From Cetobacterium_A somerae (lineage in GTDB: Bacteria > Fusobacteriota > Fusobacteriia > Fusobacteriales > Fusobacteriaceae), in the NCBI RefSeq assembly GCF_044784365.2, contig NZ_CP173065.2: DNA of 64,000 bases. One strand, given 5' to 3'. Positions 7,631 to 16,196 of this stretch are shown here, piece by piece (the stretch's first letter is position 1; each line of letters begins with the position of its first letter). The notes beneath the pieces are model-generated. The model searched no databases, was not told the DNA's origin, and saw only the letters and a program-made list of their open reading frames with translations. A program made the position numbers and the translations under genes.

Positions 7631-9262
7631 ATGTACTTAGATATCTTTTTTAAGGTTCTAGGAGGACTAGGTCTATTCTTGTATGGAATGGAAAATATGT
7701 CTAAAGGAATGCAAAAAATGGCAGGAGAGAGATTGAAAAAAATTCTTGCTATGCTTACAACAAACCGTTTTATGGCAATAGGAATGGGAGTATTTGTAAC
7801 AGCACTAGTTCAATCTTCATCTGTAAGTACTGTAATGACAATAGGATTTGTTAATGCATCATTATTAACATTAAAGCAGGCACTAGGAGTAATACTAGGA
7901 GCTAATATAGGAACGACAATAACTGGATGGATACTAGTTTTAAAAATAGGAAAATATGGACTTCCAATGGCTGGAGCAGCAGCTATTTCAACAATGTTCT
8001 TTACTAGTGAAAAGGCTAGAACAAGAGCAATGGCAATTATGGGATTAGGACTTATATTCTTTGGATTAGAATTAATGAGTGATGGTTTAAAACCATTAAG
8101 ATCATTACCAGAGTTCGTATCACTTTTCCATGCGTTTACAGCAGATACATATTTTGGAGTATTAAAGGCAGCAGCAGTAGGAGCGTTATTAACAGCAGTT
8201 GTTCAATCATCTTCAGCAACGTTAGGTATTACAATAACACTAGCTGTACAAGGATTAATTGATTATCCAACAGCAGTAGCATTAGTTCTAGGAGAAAATG
8301 TAGGAACAACAATAACAGCTTTATTAGCATCTTTAAATGCTACAGCAAATGCAAAAAGAGCAGCTTATGCACATACAATAATTAATATTGCTGGAGTTTT
8401 ATGGGCAACAACAATATTTAGATTCTATTTAGGATTCTTAGAGCATATTTTAGATCCAGATAATAATTTAACAGCAGCAATTGCTACAGCTCATACAATG
8501 TTTAACATAATAAACGTATGTTTATTTATACCATTTACTGGATATTTAGCTGATTTCTTATGTAAAGTAGTAAAATCAGATTCACCAGTTGCAAAAGAGA
8601 GAGTAACTCATTTAGATATTTTAATGGCAGATACACCATCAGTAGTAGTTGAACAAACACAAAAAGAAATTTTAACTATGGGTACACATATAAAAGAAAT
8701 ATTTATGAAATTAGATAATGTTCTTTCAGGTAGAGAAAAGATAGATAATCAAGTTGGAAAAATAGAAAAGTTAGAAGATACTTTAGATTTATTCCAAAAA
8801 GAGATTTCAGATGTAAACTTCCACATTTTAAATGGAACATTAGATCATGCAAATACTGAAGATACTAGAGAAAATTTACAAACTTGTGATGAGTATGAAA
8901 CTGTAAGTGATTACTTATTAAGAATTGCTAAGACAATGAAAAAAATGCAAGATAATGGAATTGAATTAAGTGAGTATAAAAGAGCTACTTTAAATCAATT
9001 ACATGCTAATGTTGAAGATTTATTTGATGATATAAATAGAGCTTATGAGTTAAGAGATAGAGACCTATTTATAGGAACAATAAAAAAATGTAATTTTATA
9101 AAAGAAGAGTATAAAAGAGCAAGAGCAGAGCATTTAGAGCATGTTTCAGAAAATGTAATGCCGGCGATGTTAAGTACAGGATATATGGATATTTTAAATA
9201 ACTATAGAAGAATAAAGGATCACTTATACAATATAGTTGAAGTTTTTGCAAAAATAAACTAA
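7631..9262 (+). CDS. Na+/phosphate cotransporter family protein with PhoU-like C-terminus (NptA/YjbB type)
   Basis: The 543-residue protein has two inverted Na/Pi-cotransporter repeats, each with the QSSS signature: VTALVQSSSVSTVM near residue 56 and LLTAVVQSSSATLG near residue 192. Each is followed by GANIGTTIT or GENVGTTIT. Residues from about 340 to the end are charged and helical, resembling a PhoU domain. Bacterial homologues such as E. coli YjbB move phosphate out or in with Na+. The gene is flanked by its own promoter and terminator. AGGAGG lies 5 bases before ATG. Confidence 0.9.
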   Translation: MYLDIFFKVLGGLGLFLYGMENMSKGMQKMAGERLKKILAMLTTNRFMAIGMGVFVTALVQSSSVSTVMTIGFVNASLLTLKQALGVILGANIGTTITGWILVLKIGKYGLPMAGAAAISTMFFTSEKARTRAMAIMGLGLIFFGLELMSDGLKPLRSLPEFVSLFHAFTADTYFGVLKAAAVGALLTAVVQSSSATLGITITLAVQGLIDYPTAVALVLGENVGTTITALLASLNATANAKRAAYAHTIINIAGVLWATTIFRFYLGFLEHILDPDNNLTAAIATAHTMFNIINVCLFIPFTGYLADFLCKVVKSDSPVAKERVTHLDILMADTPSVVVEQTQKEILTMGTHIKEIFMKLDNVLSGREKIDNQVGKIEKLEDTLDLFQKEISDVNFHILNGTLDHANTEDTRENLQTCDEYETVSDYLLRIAKTMKKMQDNGIELSEYKRATLNQLHANVEDLFDDINRAYELRDRDLFIGTIKKCNFIKEEYKRARAEHLEHVSENVMPAMLSTGYMDILNNYRRIKDHLYNIVEVFAKIN

Positions 9263-9268
9263 GATAAA

Positions 9269-9300
9269 AGAGAGGAGAAATCCTCTCTTTATTATTTTTT
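9269..9300 (+). terminator. Terminator between the Na+/Pi symporter and the desulfurase gene
   Basis: AGAGAGGA (9269-9276) pairs with TCCTCTCT (9281-9288) around a GAAA tetraloop. The T-rich tail is interrupted (TTATTATTTTTT), so some read-through into the next gene, which has no visible promoter, is possible. Confidence 0.75.
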
Positions 9301-9314
9301 AAGAGGAGAAAAGT

Positions 9315-10442
9315 ATGAAGAACTATTATTTTGATAATTCAGCAACAAGTTCACCAAAACCAGAGGCAGTTTATAAAGCTGTAGAGATTGGTTTAAGAGA
9401 GTATAATGCAAATCCAGGAAGAGCAGGACATAGAAAAGCTGTAGAGGCTGGAAGAAAAATATACGAAGTAAGAGAGAAGATAGCAAAGTTTTTTAATGTA
9501 AAAAATAGTTTAAATATAGCATTTACAGCTAATGCAACAGAGTCATTAAATTTTGCAATAAAAGGTGGTATTCCTCAAAATTCACACGTTATAACAACAA
9601 ATTTTGAGCATAATTCTGTTTTAAGACCATTATTTTATATGCAAGATGAAAAAAATATAAAATTGACTTTTGTTAATACATATGATGAAATTGAAAAAAA
9701 TATTACTTCAGAAACAAAAGCAGTTGTAATTAATCATATATCTAATGTAAATGGTACTATTCAAAATATAGAAGAGATAGGAAAAATATGTAAAAAACAT
9801 AATCTTTTATTTATATTAGATGCTTCACAAAGTGCGGGGTATTCGTATATAGATATGGAGAAACACAACATATCTATATTGTGTTTAACAGGACATAAAT
9901 CGCTTTTTGGAATACAAGGAATAGGCGCAATTTGTTTGAGAGATAATGTAAAAATAGAACCTATTTTAGAAGGAGGAACAGGAAGTTTTTCAAAACTTTC
10001 AAGACAACCAAAAGAGATGCCAGAACTTTTAGAAGCAGGAACTATAAATACTCCAGGGGTAATAAGTTTAGGAGCTGGAATAGACTTTATAAATGAGATG
10101 GGATTAGATAAAATAAGAGAACATGAAAATCGATTAACTAAAAGATTTATAGATGGATTAAAAGATATAGAAAAAATAAAAATTTATAAAAGTTTAACAG
10201 AAGAACAAGGACCTGTAGTAAGTTTAAATATAGACGGTGTTGATAGTGGAGATTTAGCACAAATTTTAGATGAAGAATTTGGTATTTTTGTAAGACCGGG
10301 ATTTCATTGTGCACCATTAGCTCATAAAGTTATTGGAACTTATGAAACAGGAACAGTAAGGTTTTCTTTTGGATATTTTAATACAGATGAAGAGATTGAA
10401 TTTGCTTTATCTACACTGGAAAATATTGCTTTACAAATTTAA
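9315..10442 (+). CDS. Cysteine desulfurase family protein (class V aminotransferase)
   Basis: The 375-residue PLP enzyme starts with YYFDNSATSSPKPEAVY, the NifS/SufS-type beginning. It has HNSVLRPL, DASQSAGY, the PLP lysine motif TGHKSLFG, the GTINTPG segment and the catalytic-cysteine loop RPGFHCAPLAHK. It should take sulfur from cysteine as a persulfide for Fe-S clusters or thio-modification. No scaffold gene (IscU/SufU) is next to it. It resembles the EF2568-type subgroup rather than housekeeping IscS, so the acceptor is open. The pyr promoter overlaps its 3' end. Confidence 0.9.
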   Translation: MKNYYFDNSATSSPKPEAVYKAVEIGLREYNANPGRAGHRKAVEAGRKIYEVREKIAKFFNVKNSLNIAFTANATESLNFAIKGGIPQNSHVITTNFEHNSVLRPLFYMQDEKNIKLTFVNTYDEIEKNITSETKAVVINHISNVNGTIQNIEEIGKICKKHNLLFILDASQSAGYSYIDMEKHNISILCLTGHKSLFGIQGIGAICLRDNVKIEPILEGGTGSFSKLSRQPKEMPELLEAGTINTPGVISLGAGIDFINEMGLDKIREHENRLTKRFIDGLKDIEKIKIYKSLTEEQGPVVSLNIDGVDSGDLAQILDEEFGIFVRPGFHCAPLAHKVIGTYETGTVRFSFGYFNTDEEIEFALSTLENIALQI

Positions 10443-10458
10443 AAAGGTATGATATACT
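10430..10458 (+). promoter_or_regulatory. Promoter of the pyrimidine operon
   Basis: TTTACA (10430-10435), a 17-bp spacer and TATACT (10453-10458) preceded by an extended TGA element. It overlaps the last codons of the desulfurase gene; the transcript would begin near 10465. Confidence 0.75.
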
Positions 10459-10492
10459 TTTCAAAGCGTAAAAAAAGTAGGGAGGATAAAAA

Positions 10493-10615
10493 GTGAAAAA
10501 GTTGTTAAGTATTTTTGGATTAAAAAAAGAAAAAAAGAAAAAAATACTATTTTCATTATTTTTATCTTTTAATTTTGATTTTAATATATGGAATAGAAGT
10601 TACATTAATTTGTAA
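10493..10615 (+). CDS. Pyr operon leader peptide (40 residues)
   Basis: A GTG-started reading frame with a strong RBS (AGGGAGGA, 7 bases upstream) encodes 40 residues: VKKLLSIFGL, then a lysine-rich run, then an Ile/Leu/Phe/Ser/Asn stretch encoded by a U-rich tract, ending YINL. The stop codon (10613-10615) lies in the right arm of the terminator hairpin. This matches the layout of the E. coli pyrBI leader (about 44 codons, translated through a U-rich pause region into an attenuator). The peptide itself probably has no function; its translation would be the sensor. Confidence 0.75.
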   Translation: MKKLLSIFGLKKEKKKKILFSLFLSFNFDFNIWNRSYINL

Positions 10616-10633
10616 TTTCTATTCCTTTTTTTT
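10590..10633 (+). terminator. Pyr operon attenuator (intrinsic terminator)
   Basis: Bases 10590-10604 pair with 10611-10625 over 15 bp with one G:U, a 6-base loop and eight T after the stem. It is 24 bases before the pyrB start codon, inside the pyr transcript, so it must be suppressed for expression. Immediately upstream (10547-10590) 28 of 44 bases are T. Confidence 0.9.
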
Positions 10634-10657
10634 AACTAAAATTATTAAGGAGGAAAA

Positions 10658-11722
10658 ATGAGAGATTTTATTTCAATGAAAGATTTTACAAAAGGTGATA
10701 TTTTAGAGGTTTTAAGAGTAGCAAAAGAGTTAGAGAAAAAAAATGAAGAACTTTTGAAAAATAAAATAGTTGGAAGCTTATTTTTCGAACCTTCAACAAG
10801 AACAAGATTATCATTTACATCGGCAGCTTATAGATTAGGAGCTAAAGTCTTGGGATTTGATTCACCAGACGCCACTTCTTTAAAAAAAGGTGAATCATTA
10901 AGAGATACAATAAAGATGACAGAAGCTTATTCTGATGTAATTGTTATGAGACACAATAGAGATGGAGCGGCTCGTTTTGCAGCAGATATAGCAAAAGTAC
11001 CAGTAATAAATGCTGGAGATGGAGCTAATGAGCATCCAAGTCAAACTCTTTTAGATTTATATACAATTGAAAAAGAGTTTGGAAATATAGAAGGAAAAAA
11101 GGTAGCTTTTGTAGGAGATTTAAAATATGGAAGAACAGTTCATTCGTTAACAAAAGCTTTAGAGATGTTTAACTGTGAGTTTTATTTTATAGCACCAGAA
11201 GTAATTCAAATACCAGAGTATATTGTAAGAGAGCTTGAGAAAAAAAATATAAAATATCATATATTAAATGATTACAAAGATGTATTAAAAGAGATAGATG
11301 TATTGTACATGACAAGAATTCAAAAGGAAAGATTTGATAATCAAGAAGATTATGAAAAAGTAGCTGGAGTTTATATCATAGATAAAGAAAGTATTGTAGG
11401 TAAATGTAAAGAAAATATGATAATTTTACATCCGTTGCCTAGGGTAGATGAAATAAAAATAGATTTAGATGAAACAAAGCATGCTAAATATTTTGAACAA
11501 GCAGCAAATGGAGTCCCAACAAGAGAAGCTATTTTTTCAGTAGCGTTAGGATTGGTAGAAACATTAAACTGTGAGATACTAGAAAAAGATATTAGAAAAT
11601 CAACTAAAATTATTTGTAATAATGAAAAGTGTATTACAAAATTTGAGGAAACAGAAAACAAGTATGTTGTAGATAAAGAACATGAATATTGTTACTACTG
11701 TAATAGAGATATAAAAAAATAA
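10658..11722 (+). CDS. pyrB: Aspartate carbamoyltransferase with fused C-terminal PyrI-like zinc domain
   Basis: The first ~310 residues are a standard catalytic chain that joins carbamoyl phosphate and aspartate. They contain FEPSTRTRLSF (carbamoyl phosphate site), SLKKGESLRDT, the GDGANEHPSQTLLD loop and HPLPRVDEI. The final ~40 residues carry CNNEKC (Cys320, Cys325) and CYYC (Cys345, Cys348), a Cx4C-x19-Cx2C zinc site like that of the PyrI regulatory chain, which binds catalytic chains. The nucleotide-binding allosteric half of PyrI is absent from this protein, and no separate pyrI is seen in the operon. At 354 residues it is ~45 longer than PyrB alone. AAGGAGG precedes ATG. Confidence 0.95.
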   Translation: MRDFISMKDFTKGDILEVLRVAKELEKKNEELLKNKIVGSLFFEPSTRTRLSFTSAAYRLGAKVLGFDSPDATSLKKGESLRDTIKMTEAYSDVIVMRHNRDGAARFAADIAKVPVINAGDGANEHPSQTLLDLYTIEKEFGNIEGKKVAFVGDLKYGRTVHSLTKALEMFNCEFYFIAPEVIQIPEYIVRELEKKNIKYHILNDYKDVLKEIDVLYMTRIQKERFDNQEDYEKVAGVYIIDKESIVGKCKENMIILHPLPRVDEIKIDLDETKHAKYFEQAANGVPTREAIFSVALGLVETLNCEILEKDIRKSTKIICNNEKCITKFEETENKYVVDKEHEYCYYCNRDIKK

Positions 11723-11752
11723 AATATTTTAAGATAGATTTGGGAGGAAAAA

Positions 11753-12556
11753 ATGTTTTTAGAGGATTGTAAAGTATTAGAAAATTATAAAGTTGGAGAA
11801 GACTACTACTTAATGAAAATAGAATCTGAGAAGGCTTCTCAATATTCAAAAGCTGGACAGTTTTTTATGTTAAAACTAAAAAATGAAATAAGAATTTTAA
11901 GAAGACCAATCAGTCTTCATAATGTAGATAAAGATAAAAATATTTTAGAGTTTTATTACGAAGTAAAAGGTGGAGGAACACAGGAGTTTGCTACACTTGA
12001 AGTTGGAGAAATTTTAAATATCCAAGGACCTTTAGGAACAGGATTTACAACAGAAGTAAAAAATAAAAAGTGTGTTGTTGTAGGGGGAGGAATGGGAATT
12101 GCTCCAACAAAGCTACTAATAGATGAGTTAAAAAAAGAAAATGAAGTTATATTTGTAGCTGGTGGAAGAGGAAAAGAAGCTTTAAATATATTAGAAAATT
12201 TAAATTTAGATGGAGTAAAAACATATATAACAACAGATGATGGTTCTTTAGGAGAGAAAGGAAATGTAATATCTGTTTTAAGTAGAGTTTTATCTGATGA
12301 AAAAATAGATATGGTTCAAACTTGTGGACCTCATAAAATGATGGAAGCAGTAGCAGAAACATCGTTAAAAGCAGATGTGTTTTGTGAAGTATCTTTAGAA
12401 GAAAGAATGGCATGTGGAGTTAAGGCATGTGTTGGATGTTCAATAAAAACATTAGATGGAATGAAAAAAGTTTGTCATGATGGACCGGTTTTTGATTCAA
12501 AAATAATAGTGGATGTAAATCCTAAAGAAAATACAGGGTGTAGCTGTGGAAACTAA
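11753..12556 (+). CDS. pyrK: Dihydroorotate dehydrogenase electron transfer subunit
   Basis: The 267-residue FAD and 2Fe-2S protein passes electrons from the PyrD flavin to NAD+. The ferredoxin-reductase-like FAD domain shows RRPISLHN, the NAD-binding fold starts at VVVGGGMGIAPTK, and a C-terminal 2Fe-2S site is formed by Cys221, Cys226, Cys229 and Cys241 (Cx4Cx2Cx11C). An additional CSC sits at the extreme C-terminus. It overlaps the start region of pyrD and must form the class 1B heterotetramer with it. The RBS is GGGAGG. Confidence 0.95.
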   Translation: MFLEDCKVLENYKVGEDYYLMKIESEKASQYSKAGQFFMLKLKNEIRILRRPISLHNVDKDKNILEFYYEVKGGGTQEFATLEVGEILNIQGPLGTGFTTEVKNKKCVVVGGGMGIAPTKLLIDELKKENEVIFVAGGRGKEALNILENLNLDGVKTYITTDDGSLGEKGNVISVLSRVLSDEKIDMVQTCGPHKMMEAVAETSLKADVFCEVSLEERMACGVKACVGCSIKTLDGMKKVCHDGPVFDSKIIVDVNPKENTGCSCGN

Positions 12557-12569
12557 GGGAGTGAAAAAG

Positions 12570-13487
12570 ATGAATAGATTAAAAACAAATTTTTTAGGAA
12601 AAGAGTTTAAAAATCCAATGGTAACGTCGTCAGGATGTTTTGGGTTTGGATTAGAGTATAAGGATTATTTTGATCCAAATGTTTTGGGAGGAATTGTAGT
12701 AAAAGGAATAACAATGGAACCTAGAGATGGTAACTATGGAACTAGAATAGCAGAGACTCCAGGAGGAATGCTAAACTGTGTTGGACTTGAAAATCCAGGG
12801 ATTGATTACTTTGAAAATGTAATTGTAAAAAATATAAAGTCATCGGGAATTGAGTCTCCAATAATAGTTAACATAAATGGAAAAGTAATAGAGGAGTATG
12901 TTGAAATAGCTAAAAGAGTAGAAAATATTCCAGAAGTTGATATGATAGAATTAAATATATCATGTCCAAATGTAAAAGATGGAGGAATGGCATTTGGTGC
13001 TAAGCCAGAAGTAGCTGGAGCTGTAACAAAGGCTGTTAGAGAAGTAACAACAAAACCTTTGATTGTGAAGTTATCACCTAACGTAACGGATATAGTTCAT
13101 ATAGCAAAAGTTGTAGAAGAGAACGGTGCAGATGCAGTATCTTTAATAAATACTTTACTAGGAATGGCAATAGATATTAAAAAGAGAAAACCTGTATTAG
13201 GAAATACTTTTGGTGGATTCTCAGGACCTGCAGTAAAACCAGTAGCTTTAAGAATGGTATATCAAGTATATAAAAATGTAAATATACCAATAGTTGGAAT
13301 GGGAGGGATCTCTTCTACTGAGGATGCAATAGAATTTATGATGGCAGGAGCAACAATGGTTTCATTAGGAACAGGACTATTTTCAAATCCAATTTTACCA
13401 GTTGAGATAAAAGATGGATTAGAAAAATTTTGTGAAGAGAATGGATTAGAAAATATACAAGAGATTGTAGGAGCAGCACACAACTAA
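12570..13487 (+). CDS. pyrD: Dihydroorotate dehydrogenase, class 1B catalytic subunit
   Basis: A 305-residue FMN barrel enzyme oxidising dihydroorotate to orotate. The class 1 catalytic cysteine is in ELNISCPNV (Cys132); FMN phosphate contacts are in GMGGISS and the LGTGLFSNP region. PyrK next door makes it class 1B (NAD+-linked). I chose ATG 12570 because AAGGGAG lies 9 bases before it; the GTG at 12546 would overlap pyrK and lacks an RBS. Confidence 0.95.
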   Translation: MNRLKTNFLGKEFKNPMVTSSGCFGFGLEYKDYFDPNVLGGIVVKGITMEPRDGNYGTRIAETPGGMLNCVGLENPGIDYFENVIVKNIKSSGIESPIIVNINGKVIEEYVEIAKRVENIPEVDMIELNISCPNVKDGGMAFGAKPEVAGAVTKAVREVTTKPLIVKLSPNVTDIVHIAKVVEENGADAVSLINTLLGMAIDIKKRKPVLGNTFGGFSGPAVKPVALRMVYQVYKNVNIPIVGMGGISSTEDAIEFMMAGATMVSLGTGLFSNPILPVEIKDGLEKFCEENGLENIQEIVGAAHN

Positions 13488-13510
13488 TAGATAAAAATAA
13501 CGGAGGAAAA

Positions 13511-14239
13511 ATGAATATTAAAGATAGATTAATAATAGCATTAGATTATTCAAATATGGAGGATGCTAAGAATATAGTTGAGATTCTAGGAGAAACAGTT
13601 TCTTTTTATAAAGTGGGATTAGAGTTGTTTTTAAACTCAAAGGGAGAGATGGTAGAATATCTTACTCAAAAAGGTAAAAAAGTATTTTTAGATTTAAAAT
13701 TCCATGATATTCCAAATACAACAACAATGGCATCATTATTTGCAGCTAAACAAGATGTATTCATGTTTAATGTACATGCAAGTGGTGGAAGAGCTATGAT
13801 GGAATCAGTTGCAAAAAGAGTAAAAGAGGTAAATCCAGAAATACTATCAATTGCTGTAACAATTTTAACAAGTTTTTCAGAAGAGGGATTAAAAGAAACT
13901 TTTAAAAGTGAATTAACATTAAAAGAGTTAGCTTTAAATTTAGCTAAATTAACAAAAGAAGCTGGAATGGATGGAATTGTATGTTCGCCGTGGGAAGCAA
14001 AAGCGATTAAAGAACTATGTGGAGAAAACTTTAAAACAGTATGTCCTGGAGTAAGACCTAAATGGTCAGTTGCTAATGATCAAGAGAGAATAATGACTCC
14101 TAAAGATGCAATACTAAATGGATGTGATTATCTAGTTGTAGGAAGACCGATAACTAAAAATGAGAATCCTGTAGAAGCAGCTAAAAAAGTATTAGCTGAA
14201 ATAGAGGAGGGAGTAAAAGAGGGAAGTCTATGTTGCTAA
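13511..14239 (+). CDS. pyrF: Orotidine 5'-phosphate decarboxylase
   Basis: A 242-residue TIM barrel that decarboxylates OMP to UMP. The active-site array is seen as DLKFHDIPNT (Asp61, Lys63, Asp66), with the phosphate-binding end GRPITK. It is of the short bacterial type with conserved LDLKFHDIPNT. The RBS is CGGAGG. Its last codons overlap the pyrC start by 10 bases, suggesting translational coupling. Confidence 0.95.
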   Translation: MNIKDRLIIALDYSNMEDAKNIVEILGETVSFYKVGLELFLNSKGEMVEYLTQKGKKVFLDLKFHDIPNTTTMASLFAAKQDVFMFNVHASGGRAMMESVAKRVKEVNPEILSIAVTILTSFSEEGLKETFKSELTLKELALNLAKLTKEAGMDGIVCSPWEAKAIKELCGENFKTVCPGVRPKWSVANDQERIMTPKDAILNGCDYLVVGRPITKNENPVEAAKKVLAEIEEGVKEGSLCC

Positions 14240-15434
14240 AAAACTGTAGAGTTTTATATCATGGAGAAGAAGATATAAAGGATATTTTAGTAGAAAAAGG
14301 AAAGATTGTTAAAATATATAGATGCTCAGAAGTAGAAGAGTTAGACATAGATGAGATTATAGATATGGATGGAAACTGGGTTTTACCTGGAGTAATAGAT
14401 GTACATACTCATATGAGAGATCCAGGATTATCTTATAAAGAAGATTTTGAAACAGGAAGTAAAGCATGTGCTAAGGGTGGAGTAACAACATTTATAGATA
14501 TGCCAAATACAGTTCCAAATACAACAACAAAAGAGATTTTAGATGCTAAAGAGAGCAATTCTAAAAATAGAAGTTATGTAGATTATGGATTTCACTTTGG
14601 GGGAAGTAAATTAGATAATAGTGAAGAGATAAGAAAAGTAAGAGATAGAGTAGCTTCAACTAAAATATTTCTGAATATGTCAACAGGTGATATGTTAGTT
14701 GAAGAGGAAAAAGTTTTAGAAAATTTATTTAAAGAATCTAAAATAATATCAGTTCATGCAGAGGAAGAGATGGTAGATAAAGCTATAGATTTAGCTAGGA
14801 AATTTAGAAAACCACTATATCTGTGTCATCTTTCTAAAAAAAGTGAAGTAGAAAAGTTAAGAGCTGCAAAAAAGAGGGATTAAAAATATATGGAGAAGTA
14901 GCTCCACATCACTTATTTTTAGATTCAAGTATGGCAAACTCGTTACTTATAATGAAGCCAGAGCTAAAAAGCAAAGAGGATAATGAGGCTCTTTGGTTAG
15001 GAATAGAAGATGGGACTATTGATACAATAGGAACTGATCATGCACCACATACTTTAGAGGAAAAAAATTCTAAAACAACATATGGAATACCAGGGGTGGA
15101 GAATTCTTTAGAGATGATGTTAAAAGAATTAAATAAAAAAATAGACATGAAAACTTTACAGAAAGTTATGTCAGAAAATCCAGCTAAAATATTTGGGATT
15201 GTTGGAAAAGGAAAGATAGAAGTTGGGTATGATGCAGATTTAGTTGTAGTAGATTTAAATAATAAAGAGATTATAAAAAATGAAGATGTAATCTCAAAAT
15301 GTGCATGGACACCTTATAGTGGAATAGTAGGAGGGGGAAAAGTACTATTAACTATGGTAAGAGGTCATATTGTTTATGATGGTAAAAATTTTATAGAAAA
15401 AATTGGAGAAGGAGTGAATTATAAAAATGTCTAG
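14230..15434 (+). CDS. pyrC: Dihydroorotase, with an apparent -1 frameshift
   Basis: Two adjoining frames together make one dihydroorotase of about 401 residues. The first frame carries DVHTHMRDPG (metal HxH), SVHAEE and LCHLSKKSEVEKLRAAKK; the second carries EVAPHHLFLD, GTDHAPHT and the C-terminal strand. The break is at 14868-14874, where six A then G read GCA AAA AAG; the first frame stops at TAA 14881. A step back by one base at A AAA AAG gives AKKEGLKIYGEVAPHH, exactly the expected continuation. A lost A in a seven-A run (real or a sequencing error), transcript slippage or programmed frameshifting would all explain it. As the only dihydroorotase seen in the operon, it is probably functional. 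Confidence 0.85.
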
Positions 15435-16050
15435 AGAAAAAAATATAGCAAAATCATTATTAGGAACAGAGGCAGTTAGATTAAGTGTAAAGGATCCATT
15501 TACTTTTGTATCAGGAATAAAAAGTCCAATCTATTGTGACAATAGAAAAATGATAGGATTCCCTAAAGAGAGACAAGTTGTAGTAGATGCTTTTATAGAA
15601 GTTTTAAAAGAAAAAGAGTTTGACATTGTAGCAGGAACAGCAACAGCAGGAATTCCATGGGCAGCATTTATAGCTCAAGAGATGAATGTACCAATGGCTT
15701 ATATTAGAGGAGAAAAGAAGGCTCATGGTGCAGGAAGACAAATTGAAGGAGCTGAATTTGAAGAGAAAAAAGTAATAATAATAGAAGACTTAATATCAAC
15801 AGGAGGAAGCTCGATAAAGGCTGTAGCAGCTGCAAGAGAAGCAGGAGCTATTGATGTTGAAGTATTAGCAATATTCTCATATGAGTTTGAAAAAGCATAT
15901 AAGAACTTTGAGCAAGACCATATTCCTTGGACTACACTTTCAAACTTTGCTTCATTAATTAACGTTGCGACAGAAGAGAACTATATAGATTCAGAAGAAG
16001 CTGAAATAGCTTTAAAGTGGAATAAAACTCCTGATACTTGGGGAAAATAA
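15427..16050 (+). CDS. pyrE: Orotate phosphoribosyltransferase
   Basis: The 207-residue enzyme couples orotate to PRPP, giving OMP. The PRPP motif VIIIEDLISTGGSS is intact, the flexible-loop lysines appear in RGEKKAHGAGRQIEG, and FTFVSGIKSPIYCDNR is the typical N-terminal orotate region. It overlaps the pyrC stop codon by 8 bases and is the last gene of the operon. Confidence 0.96.
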   Translation: MSREKNIAKSLLGTEAVRLSVKDPFTFVSGIKSPIYCDNRKMIGFPKERQVVVDAFIEVLKEKEFDIVAGTATAGIPWAAFIAQEMNVPMAYIRGEKKAHGAGRQIEGAEFEEKKVIIIEDLISTGGSSIKAVAAAREAGAIDVEVLAIFSYEFEKAYKNFEQDHIPWTTLSNFASLINVATEENYIDSEEAEIALKWNKTPDTWGK

Positions 16051-16066
16051 TAGATAAGAGATATGT

Positions 16067-16094
16067 GAAGCAGATTAACTCTGCTTCTTTTTTT
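16067..16094 (+). terminator. Terminator of the pyr operon
   Basis: GAAGCAGA (16067-16074) pairs with TCTGCTTC (16080-16087) and is followed by seven T. Confidence 0.92.
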
Positions 16095-16106
16095 ATAAAG
16101 GAATAG

Positions 16107-16135
16107 TTGACTTTATTTAAAAAATATCGTATCAT
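16107..16135 (+). promoter_or_regulatory. Promoter of the aminotransferase gene
   Basis: TTGACT (16107-16112), 17 bp, TATCAT (16130-16135). This shows that the TTG at 16107 is a -35 box and not a start codon. Confidence 0.6.
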
Positions 16136-16196
16136 ATTTAGAAAATTAAAAAAAATTTTTAAAATAATATACAAATATAAAGCTAGGAGGAACAAA

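Noticed and set aside
10443..10657. A Bacillus-type PyrR attenuator before pyrB
   Set aside because: No PyrR-binding hairpin consensus is visible; the leader peptide and U-rich tract fit the pyrBI mechanism instead.
14931..15434. A separate short gene at the end of pyrC
   Set aside because: It has no ribosome site at 14931, and its frame extends upstream without a stop into the dihydroorotase motif EVAPHHLFLD; it is the 3' part of pyrC.
16107..16196. A longer N-terminus of the aminotransferase starting at TTG 16107
   Set aside because: The TTG is part of the -35 box of a promoter, and the strong AGGAGG site lies before ATG 16197.
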